Positions 23,627 to 35,896 of a DNA stretch of 64,000 nucleotides are shown piece by piece (within the stretch, counting starts at the first letter, position 1; each line of letters starts with the position of its first letter). Source of the DNA: Nymphaea colorata (taxonomy: Eukaryota; Streptophyta; Magnoliopsida; Nymphaeales; Nymphaeaceae); NCBI RefSeq assembly GCF_008831285.2, contig NC_045150.1:2678001-2742000 (forward strand). The letters are read 5' to 3'. A program made the translations under genes and the position numbers. A model generated the notes under the pieces. That model was not told the DNA's origin and made no database searches. It saw only the letters and a list, made by a program, of their open reading frames with translations.

Positions 23627-24776
23627 TTTGGCATTTTACCTAATTAATTTTTTTAAATTAAGATTGGAAATTCCGATAGTTCAAGCCTTCGTTCATCTTG
23701 TCGAAGACAAAATTCCATCATAACCTTGCAACTGGGAGGGTTAGTTGATAAGTTTTTTTTTTCTTGTTTTTTTTTTAAATAGTTACAAAACTCACGGAGT
23801 TGGCTTGGGAATCGCCAGAGTCAGCTCGGATCACTAGAAAACCTGGGCATGAGTCAAGGTTGGCCCGGATCCCCCCTGACTCAACCCCACTCGCTCACGA
23901 CTTGGCCCTACTCAGCCTTGACTTGTCCTTATTTGCCCGATTGATCAGCCAGAGTTATTTACATCACGGTTAGTTTAAAACTCAAGAGACCTAATTCCAC
24001 CAAGTCGATGAGTCAACTCACTGACCCGATGAGTCGGTCATCTGCCGATCTGAGCTCGAGACACATGCTTGCTAAATGCTAACTATGTTTTTCAGTTCAT
24101 TTCAAACTTGCAACCAATTAAAACATCTAATTGTTATTCTATCACTGGCACCGACGCAGCTCATGACCCCAGATTTATAAAACATTATATTATAATATTT
24201 TATGAATATGTCTCAATCTTTAAAACAGATTCATATATTACGAACGTTCTTACGGCCAGACAACCTGTAAGGGGTCAAACACTTTGCATGCATGCTTGGG
24301 CACAATAAAAAAGCGAGTGTTGTAGGAGAATATCTCATTTTTAACTGGAATAAGAGACAATGATTCACAAGAAGTAAACTCCAAATGTGTTCAAGATCTG
24401 AAAAAGAAAAAGTAGTGGTTCCACTTGAAAGCAACTTTCAACTAGTAGAGGATTGACAGTATATTAAGATGACCACCTTCCATGAATCCACTCGTGAGTT
24501 TGCATTTCCTTTTAATTAGCCTAATTTATGTTCTTTCTACCATAAGCATAAGATAGAAAAGAAAAAAAAGAAAGATGAAGTAGTGCACGGGGAGCTTGCT
24601 AGAGAAAAGAAAAGGAAGAACATGTGGCTGCCATTAACACACACACTGCTCCCTCTTCCAACTTGAGAATGTGTGAGACGACTTGTCGATCACGGAGTCT
24701 CTAAAATAAGGTCTGCCTTGAAAAATTAGAAGGAGAAATAATTAATAAAGTGCATATGGTTGCGCAATTCAACTTC

Positions 24777-24900
24777 ACATAATTGATGGTATCCCAACTC
24801 TCCCCTTGTCTCCCAGGGGTAGGAAGAATGTCTCAAACACATAATTGATGGTATCCCAACTCTCCCCTTGTCTCCCAGGGGTAGGAAGAATGTCTCAAAC
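24777..24900. repeat. Perfect 62-bp tandem duplication
   Basis: Two identical 62-bp units (24,777-24,838 and 24,839-24,900), each starting ACATAATTGATGGTATCCC and ending AATGTCTCAAAC. Absence of any difference suggests a very recent duplication or an assembly artefact. Confidence 0.95.
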
Positions 24901-24957
24901 CAGCCAATGGAAATGCCGGATGAACGGAAACCGGCCGTGTAGGTGTTCAGTCATGTC

Positions 24958-25170
24958 CAGTGGCAGAGCCAAAAAGATTTGTCTGAGGGTACTAACCGAT
25001 CACTCGCTTAGAAGAATGAGTGTTTATAGAGCACTGACTCAGGTATGGTGTGGGCACCATATGCAGCTGGACCTAGCTGAACTTAGGTCCAGCTTAATCA
25101 CAATGCAAGATTTCAAGGGCTGGTGTGGGCAATGGCCCCAATCGGCAATCACACAATAGCTCCGCTACTG
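24958..25170. mobile_element. hAT-type MITE (213 bp), older member
   Basis: Ends CAGTGGCAGAGCCA and TAGCTCCGCTACTG form an inverted repeat. Flanking 8-mers GTCATGTC and GTTATGTA agree at six of eight positions. It has the same family ends as the element at 55,551-55,726. Confidence 0.68.
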
Positions 25171-25497
25171 GTTATGTATTGCACTTTTATCTTGTGTATG
25201 TGTCTTCTACCTTTCACATTATCAATGATGTTTAAAAAAATTCAATTGTATATATATGTTTAGTTAATAAATGGTGATTCTGGCTATCTAGAGATGCTCA
25301 TATGAGGGTCATTTGATTTATGAATGGTTAAAAGAAAAACAAAAAGAAAAAAAAAATCTCAAGTAATACTAGACGACAAAAATGTTCATCATTTTTGTTT
25401 TCTTTATCTTCTCTCAATTGTCCATAAATATGGATCAGACGACTGCCAAGAGTGCGCTAGGTGACTTTAGATAACCTCAATCACTATTTAATTTTTC

Positions 25498-25529
<32 letters not shown>

Positions 25530-26600
25530 CAAATATTCAAACTACATACATGTTACTTGTAAGGAGAACGCACACACATCACGAAGCATTGAAGTGTAAG
25601 TTTTATAGACGAACAATAAAAGCATATAAAGGCGGTTTGAAAACAATAATATTATGTTATTACCTTGTGCATCTAATATAAAAAATGGTTAGATTCATTA
25701 GACAACTCAGCAATGTATGTAGGAACATGTTACTATTCCAAAACAGCCCCATAATGTTAAAGAAAATGGGTACCCAAAATCAACAAACATTCAAAAATGC
25801 AAAATTTTAACAACCATGCACTTATATTTGAATTTAAGTAACAACTATGTATTTGCATTTTAATTGAACATTTGCCCTCCATGTAGCTAATTATATTATT
25901 ATTCGTCAGCATTAATATATATATATATATATATATATCATAAATAGTTATACTATAATCTTACTTTAAAGTGAGGGAAAGGCTACGGCCTACCGACCCA
26001 GCAAATAGCCAAAGCTCCCTTGTCTTATTGTTTAGGGCCTCATTATGTGCCTACAAAATTGTAATACAAATTTTAATGTTAGTGCATAGTAGCGCTTTAT
26101 TTTATAAGTTTAAAAAAAAAATCAAATATTTTAAAAATAATTTAAATATAAAACGTGAACATGTTGTATTATATCGACAAAGAGAGTTCTTCATCTTGAT
26201 TTTAACAAAAAAATGTTGTGGCCTCTCGTAACCTATTAAGGGCAACAGAAAAATTTAAGAGTTTGTGTTTAAATTTTAAAGATTTTAGTTTAACAGATAT
26301 AAAAATTTAAAAAAAAATCTATTCTAATTTCTGCTAAAATTTTAAAACTCCAGTTCAACCTTTCCAACGAAAATTTTTTGTTACTACACCCGCTGAAAAG
26401 AAATAGCAATACATAATCCAAGCGTTATTCACCGTAACTGAACAATCGATCGATTATTAACCTAAGGTGAAGATGATGGGAAGATTTCAACCCGATGGGT
26501 CGAGCCATGGAACGTGTTCTCTTTCAAATCACAATCATCCACCACACCAGTCCCCCACTTGACACCCCTCTCATATTTACACCTCACCGTAGCCACCACC
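25171..26600. other. Intergenic / upstream region, no gene seen
   Basis: AT-rich with TA tracts at about 25,503-25,530 and 25,914-25,940. The last 100 bp or so should include the promoter of the gene starting at 26,664. A CT run (about 26,636-26,651) sits in its probable leader. Confidence 0.5.
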
Positions 26601-26663
26601 TGCCCTCACAATCAAAATAAACCAACTGCATGTACCTCTCTCTCTCTCTCTCGCCGGAAGATC

Positions 26664-27341
26664 ATGCCGGAATTTCACCTGAATTCCCTAGAACTCCGGC
26701 ATGGACTCGCCGGGATGAGTTTGCCATCCGGAACAAGTAGCCCATCATCGACCTCGACGTCCTCCGGTGTCGTCTTCGCCCCTAGAGGTCACCAGGACGA
26801 CGAGGGGCCGGCTAGCCCCTCCTCTCCACGACTGTGGTCGAAGGCGCCGGACCCTCAGCTGCCCACGTCGGCGCGCGACCAGGCCTTGGCGAGGGGCCGG
26901 TGGGAGCTGATGGAGATGCTGAAGGACGTGCCCGAGTCGTACTATGAGCTCTCCTTCAGAGAGCTCGTCGATCGGGTGAGGCCCAAGGTGAGGGACGATC
27001 AAGAGGAGGAGGAGGAGGCGGTGGAAAACAGAGAGGTGAAGATGAAAAGAAAGAGGAAGAGGAACAGTTGGGAGCAGAGTGCCGGGAACAGCGGCCTCTT
27101 ACTTAAGATGTTCGTTCCCGGATTGTATCTCCGGTCGAAGTCGACGGCTGGGTCTGGGCGGGCGTCCTCGAAGCCGTTGTTCGTGGTGGAGGAGAGGGAA
27201 AGTGGTGGTGGCGGCGGTGGTGAGAATTGGGAGAGGTGGAGGAAAGGGTTTATGGTCGTGGTGTTTGGGAGGTGTATCGGAAGTAGCAGTGCTGGTAGCA
27301 GTAATGGTAATGGCAATTATGGTAGCTCTCGTTCGAGGTAA
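26664..27341 (+). CDS. Uncharacterised plant protein with conserved WELMEMLKDVPESYYELS-type motif
   Basis: The ATG at 26,664 (MPEFHLNSLE) is preferred over an upstream ATG at 26,514 because a CT-rich leader precedes it and the first 50 residues of the longer frame look untranslated. The protein has a Ser/Pro/Thr-rich N-terminal third, then ARGRWELMEMLKDVPESYYE and LSFRELVDRV (about residues 75-105), an acidic Glu stretch followed by basic KRKRKRN, then LLLKMFVPGLYLRSK, and a Gly/Ser-rich tail. GC content is well above the surroundings. I recognise the general look of a plant-specific family but no named function. As read the frame is 225 codons ending TAA at 27,341. A two-exon form is also possible: a GT donor at 27,338 joined to the AG before 28,913 continues in frame to a TGA at 28,989-28,991, giving about 250 residues with a basic RSKSDRK end. 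Confidence 0.75.
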   Translation: MPEFHLNSLELRHGLAGMSLPSGTSSPSSTSTSSGVVFAPRGHQDDEGPASPSSPRLWSKAPDPQLPTSARDQALARGRWELMEMLKDVPESYYELSFRELVDRVRPKVRDDQEEEEEAVENREVKMKRKRKRNSWEQSAGNSGLLLKMFVPGLYLRSKSTAGSGRASSKPLFVVEERESGGGGGGENWERWRKGFMVVVFGRCIGSSSAGSSNGNGNYGSSRSR

Positions 27342-28912
27342 CTAATTTGCATCTCTTTTATGCTTGGCTGTTCACCCTGTTCTTGCTTATCGCTTCTGTA
27401 GTAGAACTATCTTGTATTGTCATCAGTCTATCCGCAGATGCATAGCGTTGATTTTCAAAGGAGAAAATGAAGTCAAGTTTTGGTTCTTCTTCCTTCTTTA
27501 ATCGTTTTGTGTTAATTAAAATTCCCCCCCCCCCCTCTGTTTATTCTGCTAAATTTTGACATCAAATATTTTTTCTGCCTTCCGTTTTCCTTTTTGTGAG
27601 GGGGTGAGTCGTTTTCTTCCATTAGATTGTAGTATGTGAAATTTCCTGTGTTTGCTTCCCTGGAGGGGAGGTCTCTCTCCCTCCTGTTAGACGTGGGGTC
27701 TTTTCGGGGGCAGTGACTCAATTGTTTTCGCTCGATTCTTTCTGCCTCCATTTAATGGTCGACAGAGACAGAGAAATGGTTTCGTTTTCCTTGTTCCTTC
27801 CAGAAAGCGGCATTGAATAGAAGTCCAGTTGTCCCTTCTGGTGTGAATTTTTCTACTGAAGTCGAAGTAAACTGTTCTTTTTCCCTTTTTTTGGTAGAAT
27901 GAGTTGCACGAACGCTGCCCTGTTTCTTTTTGCTGGTGGTGGTCACGGTTAGCTGCTCTGTTAATCTTTTCTGGCTTCTGATTTCCTTGTTCTGGAATTC
28001 TTTTCACTGTTTTATTGCTTGAGAAAGGTGTAATTCCTCATTTAAGAGCACCAAAATCAACCCCACCAGTCTTCTGTTCTTGCATTTTGTTCAGAGTGAA
28101 AAATTAGGGGCTCTGGATTTCGTAATTAGAGTGTAAAACTGTAGATGTTAAAAAGTTCAAACCGGTTGAAAACTTCTACCGTGAAAAGTTTTTGGCTTCA
28201 AAAAGTGTCTTCGAAGGAAATTCTACTGTTCGTTTTGCCCTCTTTTTTTTGTTTTTTGTTTTGAACTCCACGCAGAGACACCATAGTTTTATTTTCCTTT
28301 CCTCCCAAGTGGTGTCTTGGATCTTCTTTCTTCTTACGCAATCCGTAGGAGGTAGCCTTCGCTTGTTTCAAGATGGTGGTAGATGGTTGTACCTGTTTCT
28401 CGTAGATTGTGACCTTGCAGATTACCTTCCTTTCGTTAAACTTTTCATTCAAATCGTTTTCTTCCCTTTGTGCCTTGGAGAAAAATAGTGTCAGTGTTCT
28501 TTACATAGAAAGTCGTCTTATCAAATCAATCGCTTCCTATTTTTTTCTGTCTTCCATCTGAGGAATCCTCTTTTTCTTCTTTATAATGACTATCCGTAGG
28601 ACTTAGTTTCTACATATGTGAGACAGTAATAAAATAATCATCGAATGCAATGTTATGAGAATCGCCCGATTCGAATAAAAGGATCGATTTTGCATATCAC
28701 TTTTAGCTGTTTTTCAAAATTTTAAAGAGTTATATTGTTTTGTGTTATTTTTTTATATCACTTTAAATGTTTCCTTTCTTGTATCATGGCAGCTTTCTCT
28801 CTCTTTTATGTGGGTGTCTTGTTCTTTCAGTATAGCAGCACCATGAGCAATTCAGCTGCAAATTAACTTGGTTTTGCTTCTCAGAATTAAACTTGACATC
28901 CTCTTTTCACAG

Positions 28913-28991
28913 TGGCAGGTGCAGTGAGGCCTTCTTAAGGGGCTGTTGGTCGTGCCTAGGCCTCAGCAGAAGCAAATCCGATAGAAAATGA
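28913..28991 (+). CDS. Possible second coding exon of the gene at 26,664
   Basis: It is preceded by CTCTTTTCACAG, a good acceptor. Splicing from the GTAACT donor at 27,338 keeps frame and adds a short Cys- and Ser-rich basic tail ending RSKSDRK before TGA. The intervening 1.58 kb is T-rich like a plant intron. The alternative is that this lies in the 3' untranslated region. Confidence 0.45.
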
Positions 28992-29920
28992 AAGCAACTC
29001 CTGTCATTCATTCTTCTGTTGAATCTTGCCTCAACACCTGAACTTGGTCAAGTTCATTTGTTTAATATATAGTCATCGAAGGGCGAGTATTTGTAATAAG
29101 ATCTGGAGACCCAAAGAGGGACGGGTGCATGGCAAATCAACTTTGCAGATTGAAGTTGCCGGATTCTGGTCATGCCTGGAAGGATGAACCTTCTGACTTG
29201 TATTTATATTTACTCTTAGAAGTTTGGGCCTATCTCCAGCTTCAAAATATTGGGAAGAAAAGGACCACATGCTTATGTTATGCTGACAATATCAACCCTG
29301 TTTTTGTACATAGAAATGTTAAAGACGTGTTTAAAGACTCTTTCTTGAGTAACATGAAAAACTACAGACCTAAATGTTGGTGCAGTGAAGAAGCTAGAAT
29401 TTCAATGAATCAATCAGGAGCAGAACTGTTTAGCATTAGAAACTCCGTTTAAGTGTTGCATGAATATACATAAAAATCTTGGAACATTTAACAAGTGTTT
29501 AGACAGATTCATGAAACTGTTCCACGGTGTTATTAATGACGGCCTCTTAGATATTAGTGTTATAATGAACCATATCTTGGTGAACTGATTTGATTCGGTA
29601 GCTTTATATGTATTGTTTTTAATTATATTTTAGAATACCTTTTACTTATTTGCAATTGCTTCAGTCGAATCGGCAAATCAACTGATTGGACCAATCAGCA
29701 GGCTCACGGATTGATGAATTGATTGTATATATATATATTGAAATCTGCAGAGTATCCCTATTGCCCGATGAATTTTTTTATTTTCAGTTTATAACAATAC
29801 TAAAAATCATTGTTAAATGTCCTGAAAAAAAGTAATCAAACAGAAACTGTGACTAATTTTTGTTTGTGATGGAAAATAAGTAAAAATTCATTGGAGGACA
29901 AGAGATAGATAGGTGGCTGA

Positions 29921-29953
<33 letters not shown>

Positions 29954-30713
29954 TTCCATGTTGGTTACTCGCATCGATTGATACATTTATAGATTGCATC
30001 GAGTGGTGTGCTGTGAAAAGGCCGAAAGTTTTATATTCTATAAATGTATAGCTATAGAATTGTCGGGTCATTGAATACGGTGGATACCTGTTCAAGAAAG
30101 AAAGAAAGGAACATTGAAGACAAAACAATGACGTAACACGAACGATGAGGTAGTTGGTGTAAAATTTCATTATTTTTCTCCAACGATATTGATGTGAATC
30201 TTGAGCTGCTCCAACTATAAATTAATATAAAAGTATGCACTCCTTTTATACTAGAGGTCAAATCGTGCGTAAAGGGAAAATATATTTAAAAGGTCTACAT
30301 TTTGCTTTCATGTGAACCAACTGTTTGCTGGTGAAATTTCCAGACGGGCCTCTGCTTTTCACGATCATCTCCATCGTTTATCCGTTAGTTCTTGTCAAAT
30401 ATCCCTCCAATTTAGGGAACGCTGGGTTATTCACTCACTTTAGGCTCCGTTTGAACAAGAAAAATACTGTGTAATGTGGATTTCTTTTTTCAAGTTTGTA
30501 CGGTTTTTCCTTGTAGCATCAAATGGGTTGTTCATTAAATTTGAAAATACTTCCTTTCACAAAAAATTCTTCCTTTCCTACATTGATAATTTTACAGGGC
30601 CTTAATGAGATTAAACTTGCATTGGTCATGAATAGAAGACAATATTAAATCTGCCCCAAGAAAAACAAAAAGTAGATCATGAAAGCTGACATCGCTCCAA
30701 TATCCTCAAGTAA

Positions 30714-30800
30714 TAGCTGGTCAGGCTGATGGACCGGTGAAAAACAAAATTATCAGTTTGATTCCCATGAACGTAGCAGACACTACTTTCAAGTTAAAGA
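30714..30800 (+). mobile_element. tRNA-derived SINE candidate
   Basis: A box TAGCTGGTCAGG (30,714-30,725) and B box GTTTGATTC (30,756-30,764). Same A box as the minus-strand candidate at 19,955-20,040, suggesting one family. The end is not resolved. Confidence 0.5.
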
Positions 30801-31525
30801 CAGTAATCATAATTTAACCTAAGTCCTGAAACAACTTTAGACTGCGGGAGAAGAGAAAGGGGAGGGGCAGCCTGGAATCAAGATATTCCAATCTTTTTGA
30901 AGATATATATGACAAGAAGTAGGGATGTCAATGCTATAAACGCTTACCATATGATGCCAGATCCGAATTTGAATTCATCTAGTCTGATTCGACACTGAAA
31001 ACTGAATTTCATTGGTGATCCAATTTGAATATCTTGCAAGTCGAAGTCTTAAAGATTTGATGTAAAAGTTTGGATTTGGATTTGCAGTTTGAGCACTTAA
31101 ATCCGGATTTGACATTGTGTGCAGTGAGGCAACATCCAGGTCCAATTAGGTGACTTTGGTAGTGCAGTATCCTCATTCCTCACCAACAAGTTGGCCTCCA
31201 ACTCTCATCCACTTCTACCCGTCTTCAGTCTCTAGGAAATCGTAAACATGTAATTAATTACTCCCTACCTCAAGAAAATTTATTTATTATTACTTTTTAA
31301 GCCCCTCTGCAATATAAACCTTTCTTGATCTGATTTTGGTTTTTGAAAGCATGTTACTCTATGCTTATAATTGTTTACAAGTTTTAGCAGTAAACTAATC
31401 AAGTTTTATAAAATCAAGCGGCATTACCTCTATGTCCGATGGTTATTTTTCTATTTAGTATTGCTAAAAACCATTACAAAAAGTGTATTTGTGATGACCA
31501 GTTGCTTGTCATGGTTCTTAGCAAC

Positions 31526-31528
<3 letters not shown>

Positions 31529-31588
<60 letters not shown>
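31529..31588. repeat. (TA)n microsatellite
   Basis: About 30 TA units. Confidence 0.97.
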
Positions 31589-31592
<4 letters not shown>

Positions 31593-34500
31593 AAGTGTTG
31601 GGTCCTCATGCCTAAATGACTAAAATACCCTTATGAAGGAAAGTAAGAACCTCGTAAGAAAGAAATACATATTCTGGTCCAATAGCCAGGCAGGAGTAAT
31701 GAACGGTGTCTGAGACCAAGTGCCTAAATGACAAAAATACCCTTGTTAAGGAAAGTAAGAACCCCAAAAGGGAAGCAAATAGAAAGCTATACACTCTTTA
31801 AAAAGACAAAGTGCCCTCACATAGTTATGTGATAGATGATGATCATGGCAGACCCAAAAGCTTCAAGTTAAGCTATACACTCTTTGTAAGTTTCATATTG
31901 TTAAGGGGCCAATTTGGTAGTAACATGTTGTTATTGTTTAATGAATCTGCCAAAAAAAAAATGAGGTAGATTCATAGAACAATGTGTTGTGGGCATAATG
32001 AATTTACCATATTTTTGTTGGTGTAAATTCATGGAACAGTAATAATGTGTTACTATTGTCAAACAGCGGTTAAGGAGAACTCATATATCAAGAAAATAAA
32101 GTATTAGTACGTAAATAAAACAAATTTTATGACTTGGTGTAGGCAATTAGAGACAACAGCCAAAAGGTGACTCCACCATTGGATGGTGAAGAGTAGAACC
32201 TTCACCGCCCTTTAGTCTTGTTGCTTCCCTCTCATCCATGAACAGTTCAAACCACTAATTTGGATCAGCTTAAATGAGCCTCAGTAGTGTTTGCATGAGG
32301 TGACTGGTTAAGGCAAATCCCCAGCCATTTATAAGTGAATGTTGAGCATCTACTAACTGTGAGTTTTGTTGGTAGCACATGGTTGTGCATGAGAGGAGAA
32401 ACCACCTCCTTTCATCCACGCCCAAGGTCCATGGTTGCATTGGGACATGGATGGTCATACAATACACCCTTCAACTCAAATGTTGCATATATTACAGTTT
32501 GTAGTCCAAACGAGTAGCACCCGTAGGAATTAAACTGAACACATGTCTTTTGTGAGACCTTGGGGCTTATTCGAAGCACATGAGGGGCTTATTCGAAGCA
32601 CATGAGACGCAAGCTCGCCAATAAGAAGAAATTTGTTTTGGACTTCAAATATCTATTTTAATTTGTTGTAACACCTTTTTAGACAAGATTAAAAATGGTT
32701 TTACATTGATAGGGATATCAATGAATCATATTCAAATCGAATATACTCTTAACAATATCAACTTTTTCTTGGATGTTCACATATGGATTCCAAATTCAAA
32801 TTTGAATGTAAATGAAAATCAGTCATATCTAAATCCAAATCTGATTCACAATATGAATTTACCACTTACATTTCTAAAAAATTTAATTTGACCTCCAGAA
32901 AAATGTTAAAAATTATATAATGGCCCCTAAAAAGAAATGTGGTTCCACCCTTAGTTGATGGCATTGAAGACTCTTGAGTTCAGGGTTGCTTCAGGACCTA
33001 GGTGATGATCTTACGACCCGAGTACCATTCAACTCGAGTGTTCAGCATGTGTGCCACCTTTTGCAGTTTTGGAAGAGCAGTCTGGGGTTCGAATTGAAGA
33101 TACACTGTTTATGTGCACCAGCCCACCTTAGTTGTGCTCTGTCCTTAGGGGAGTGCAAATTACCATAACTTAGACCAAATGAAAAAGAAAAGTTAGGGTT
33201 TCAATCAGCACCATGTGCTCTTTGTGACAAGGCTGAGGACATGTCTTCTCACGTCATGTCACATTATGTAAAAGTTATTAATGTAACTATTGGGGGTGGG
33301 TTATACACGCATTTATGATCACGGGCGGAACCAAGATAGGGCTCGCACGGGCTTGGCCCCACCTTAATTTAAAAAAAAAAATTACATGTAAATTTCAAAA
33401 AATTTACTTGTTCTATATAAAAATTTTGAAAATGATATTTCGGCTTAGTCAAAATTTAGAAACTTTAATTCGACTCTCCTTATCAAAAATTTCTGGCTCT
33501 TCTCCTATTTATGATGTTGTGAAAGGTCTTAGTAGCAAGTGTTGACGTTGGGCAGATTGATTGAGGGTGAGAGTAAAAACCCTCTTTTAAGTTGGGTGAG
33601 TGAGCGGTGCAAGGATCAGTGTATAATCACCTTGTTACCATACTCTATCCTGTATAGGCAAGAAGCATAGCACCCGCTTGAATCAAATTGACAACTTTGG
33701 ACTTCATGCTCGCTTGCGAGACCAGCTATCTTGTGTCGTTGAGGACTTGAGAAGTAACATTCTTCACTTTCTTTCGCCTAAAGATAATTTGCAAGGAAAT
33801 TCAAATTGCCTTGGTGATGACTTGCGTCAAGTTTTGACTAAGATGGATCTGAAATACTGCAAAGGCAATATCAAATTAAGAAATTTAATCGGATTTGGAT
33901 TCAAAAAATGACATCCGGTTGCATTCGAATTTAAGTAAATATCTCATTGGGTTGGATTTTAGATTCATATTCGGATCAAATACCAAATGTTTATACATTT
34001 TGAAAGTTGTATCTTAATTGTAATGGGTTTGGGTTCGTTTAAAAATAGATCAAAATTCGGTTGTTAATTTATACAAATTGGATTCGAATTTAGATATAGT
34101 ATATTTTTTTTTTCGTTCGCATCAAATCTGAATATATTAACATCTGAAAATGTAGATGTGGTAAATAATTATCCAATTTGAATCTGATCCATCAACACCC
34201 CTAAAATGCAGGCACAGGCACTAGGAAATGTGCCTTGTAGTGTGCAATGTTTGTATGTAATGAAGATTTTTTTTTTTTCTAATCGAAAAAGGCAGTTAGT
34301 CTGCCACTTGAAATGTGGATATAGTTGATCAAAGGTGTTGGGACTCGAGTGAATCCAAACACATTAACAAAAAGTTTTAGAAAGAAAAGTAACTTTTAAT
34401 TCTAGAATTAATTGGATCCAGTGTCTTTCTAACTTTTACTTAACGAGAACAGCTTTTGAGATAAAACCCTCTAAGATCATAAACTTATGTCTCAAATGTT

Positions 34501-35401
34501 ATAGCTTGTTTTGAGACCTGGGCGAACCTATGATATACCTTTCAACTTGTATCGTGTTTGTTACCATTTGCAATCCAGAAAAATAACACTTCGAATCATG
34601 ACAACAACCATGAGATTTAAACCTCAGACTTCTTGAGTGTGAGTTGCCTTGCTGCTATGCCCTTTAAGGCAATTAGTAGCAGTTCGATCGAGGGATTACC
34701 GAACAACTTAATCTAATCGTTCCTGATCTTTTAGGCTAAAAACTCATATGTGGATCTTAAAAGTAAATCTGACAGGTATAATATTGGGCATCTAGAGAGA
34801 ATCAGATCGGACCATTATTAGATCCCATATTTAGATTTTGGATTCAATTCCAAAACCAAATGCCACATCCCAACTCAATTGCTGTTTAGATGAAGAACCC
34901 ATCAAACATATAAGAATAGGGCAGGCAGAAGGGTCGGATTTGGGCTGAGCCTGGCATGTTCGAACCAGGACCAGCCTTGATATGGGCAAACCGAGCTAAG
35001 ACCTGAGCTTAACTCGGCTCGGCTCATTAAGGAGTATGTCAGTTGCCCAAGCCCACCTCGGCCCAATTGATAGTTGTTATTTGTTAATAATAATTTATCT
35101 TACTTTAATTGAGTCTAACCAAGAAATTTAAGTGGAAGCCAAAAAATACGGATCCGACCCGTTAACATAGGCAGGGCCTTGCCTTAGATCTCTAACTAAG
35201 TTTAGCATGTTCTATTTTAAAGACTCAGCTCAGAGTCAAAGTCAAAGAACCTTATCGTAAAAAAAGTAAGTCAAGGACCTTTAGTTGACAATTTTTAATA
35301 AATATAGGCCCTCTTCGGGGAATATTGATTTTGCATATACACTCTCTTATTCGCTCTCTCTCTCTGTAGATCGGGAGGAGTTTTCCGGCGAAGGAGCCGA
35401 G

Positions 35402-35896
35402 ATGTCGCACAACGGCACCGTCCCCCTTCATCCTTCTTCCCAGTCGGACATTGACGAGATCGAGAACCTCATCAACCAGAGCGTCCAGGCGGCCAGCCTC
35501 CATGGATCCGTTCCCGTCGCCCCTGCCCGGCCGCCGAGCCCGCCCAGGGTGTCGATCCCCGTCTCTTCCGCCACCTTCGTCCCGTCCTCCATTCCGCCGT
35601 CGACCCAGAAGCCCACACCTCCCGTTCCACCCGTGGCGCCGAGTTCGAACTCCAACATGAGACAGAACCTTGCGGCGGACGCGTTCGGTTCGGCTCCCAA
35701 CACGCTCACGGAACCTGTTTGGGACACGGTGAAGCGGGACCTGTCGAGAATCGTGAGCAATTTGAAGTTGGTGGTCTTCCCGAATCCTTTTCGTGAAGAT
35801 CCGGGGAAGGCGTTGAGAGATTGGGATCTGTGGGGCCCTTTCTTCTTCATCATATTCCTCGGTCTTGCATTGTCCTGGTCGGCGTCCGTGAAGAAG
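35402..35896 (+). CDS. YIP4: YIP4-like Yip1 family protein, copy 1, exon 1
   Basis: The first of three coding exons, joining 38,002-38,076 and 38,738-38,998 for 276 residues, close to Arabidopsis YIP4a/b. The ATG at 35,402 opens [13 protein letters not shown]. Residues 1-95 form a Pro/Ser-rich cytosolic region, then [16 protein letters not shown] and the Yip1-domain signature [12 protein letters not shown], where the first membrane segment begins (about 144-162). The exon ends VKK before GTACTG. Yip1 proteins are multi-pass Golgi/TGN membrane proteins that act with Rab GTPases. In Arabidopsis YIP4a and YIP4b form a trans-Golgi complex with ECHIDNA needed for secretion and cell growth. The leader has a CT run, and the exon is much richer in GC than its flanks. 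Confidence 0.95.

Larger units (their letters stand above)
21262..24776. other. Intergenic, no gene seen
   Basis: AT-rich. It contains a SINE candidate (21,891-22,110), a TA tract of about 58 bp (23,569-23,626) and degenerate hAT-terminus-like CGAGTCAGCTCG sequence at 23,800-24,060. No frame resembles a protein family. Confidence 0.55.
28992..35260. other. Intergenic, repeats only
   Basis: No convincing gene; the frame at 29,129-29,452 has no homologous look and ordinary AT-rich composition. It contains TA tracts at 29,929-29,953 and 31,529-31,588, SINE candidates, and fragments of the ATCCGAAT-rich element (TAGGGATGTCAATG at about 30,923; TAGGGATATCAATG near 32,711; a matching right end CATCAACACCCCTA near 34,190). 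It also has a 44-bp motif repeated at 31,610 and 31,721. Confidence 0.55.

Noticed and set aside
29129-29452. 107-codon frame after the unknown gene
   Set aside because: Composition and residues look random, no family resemblance. More likely 3' untranslated or intergenic sequence.
32709-34202. A second full copy of the ATCCGAAT-rich element between TAGGGATATCAATG and CATCAACACCCCTA
   Set aside because: The ends are in the right orientation, but the flanking 8-mers (TACATTGA-like and AAATGCAG) do not match. Probably two fragments.
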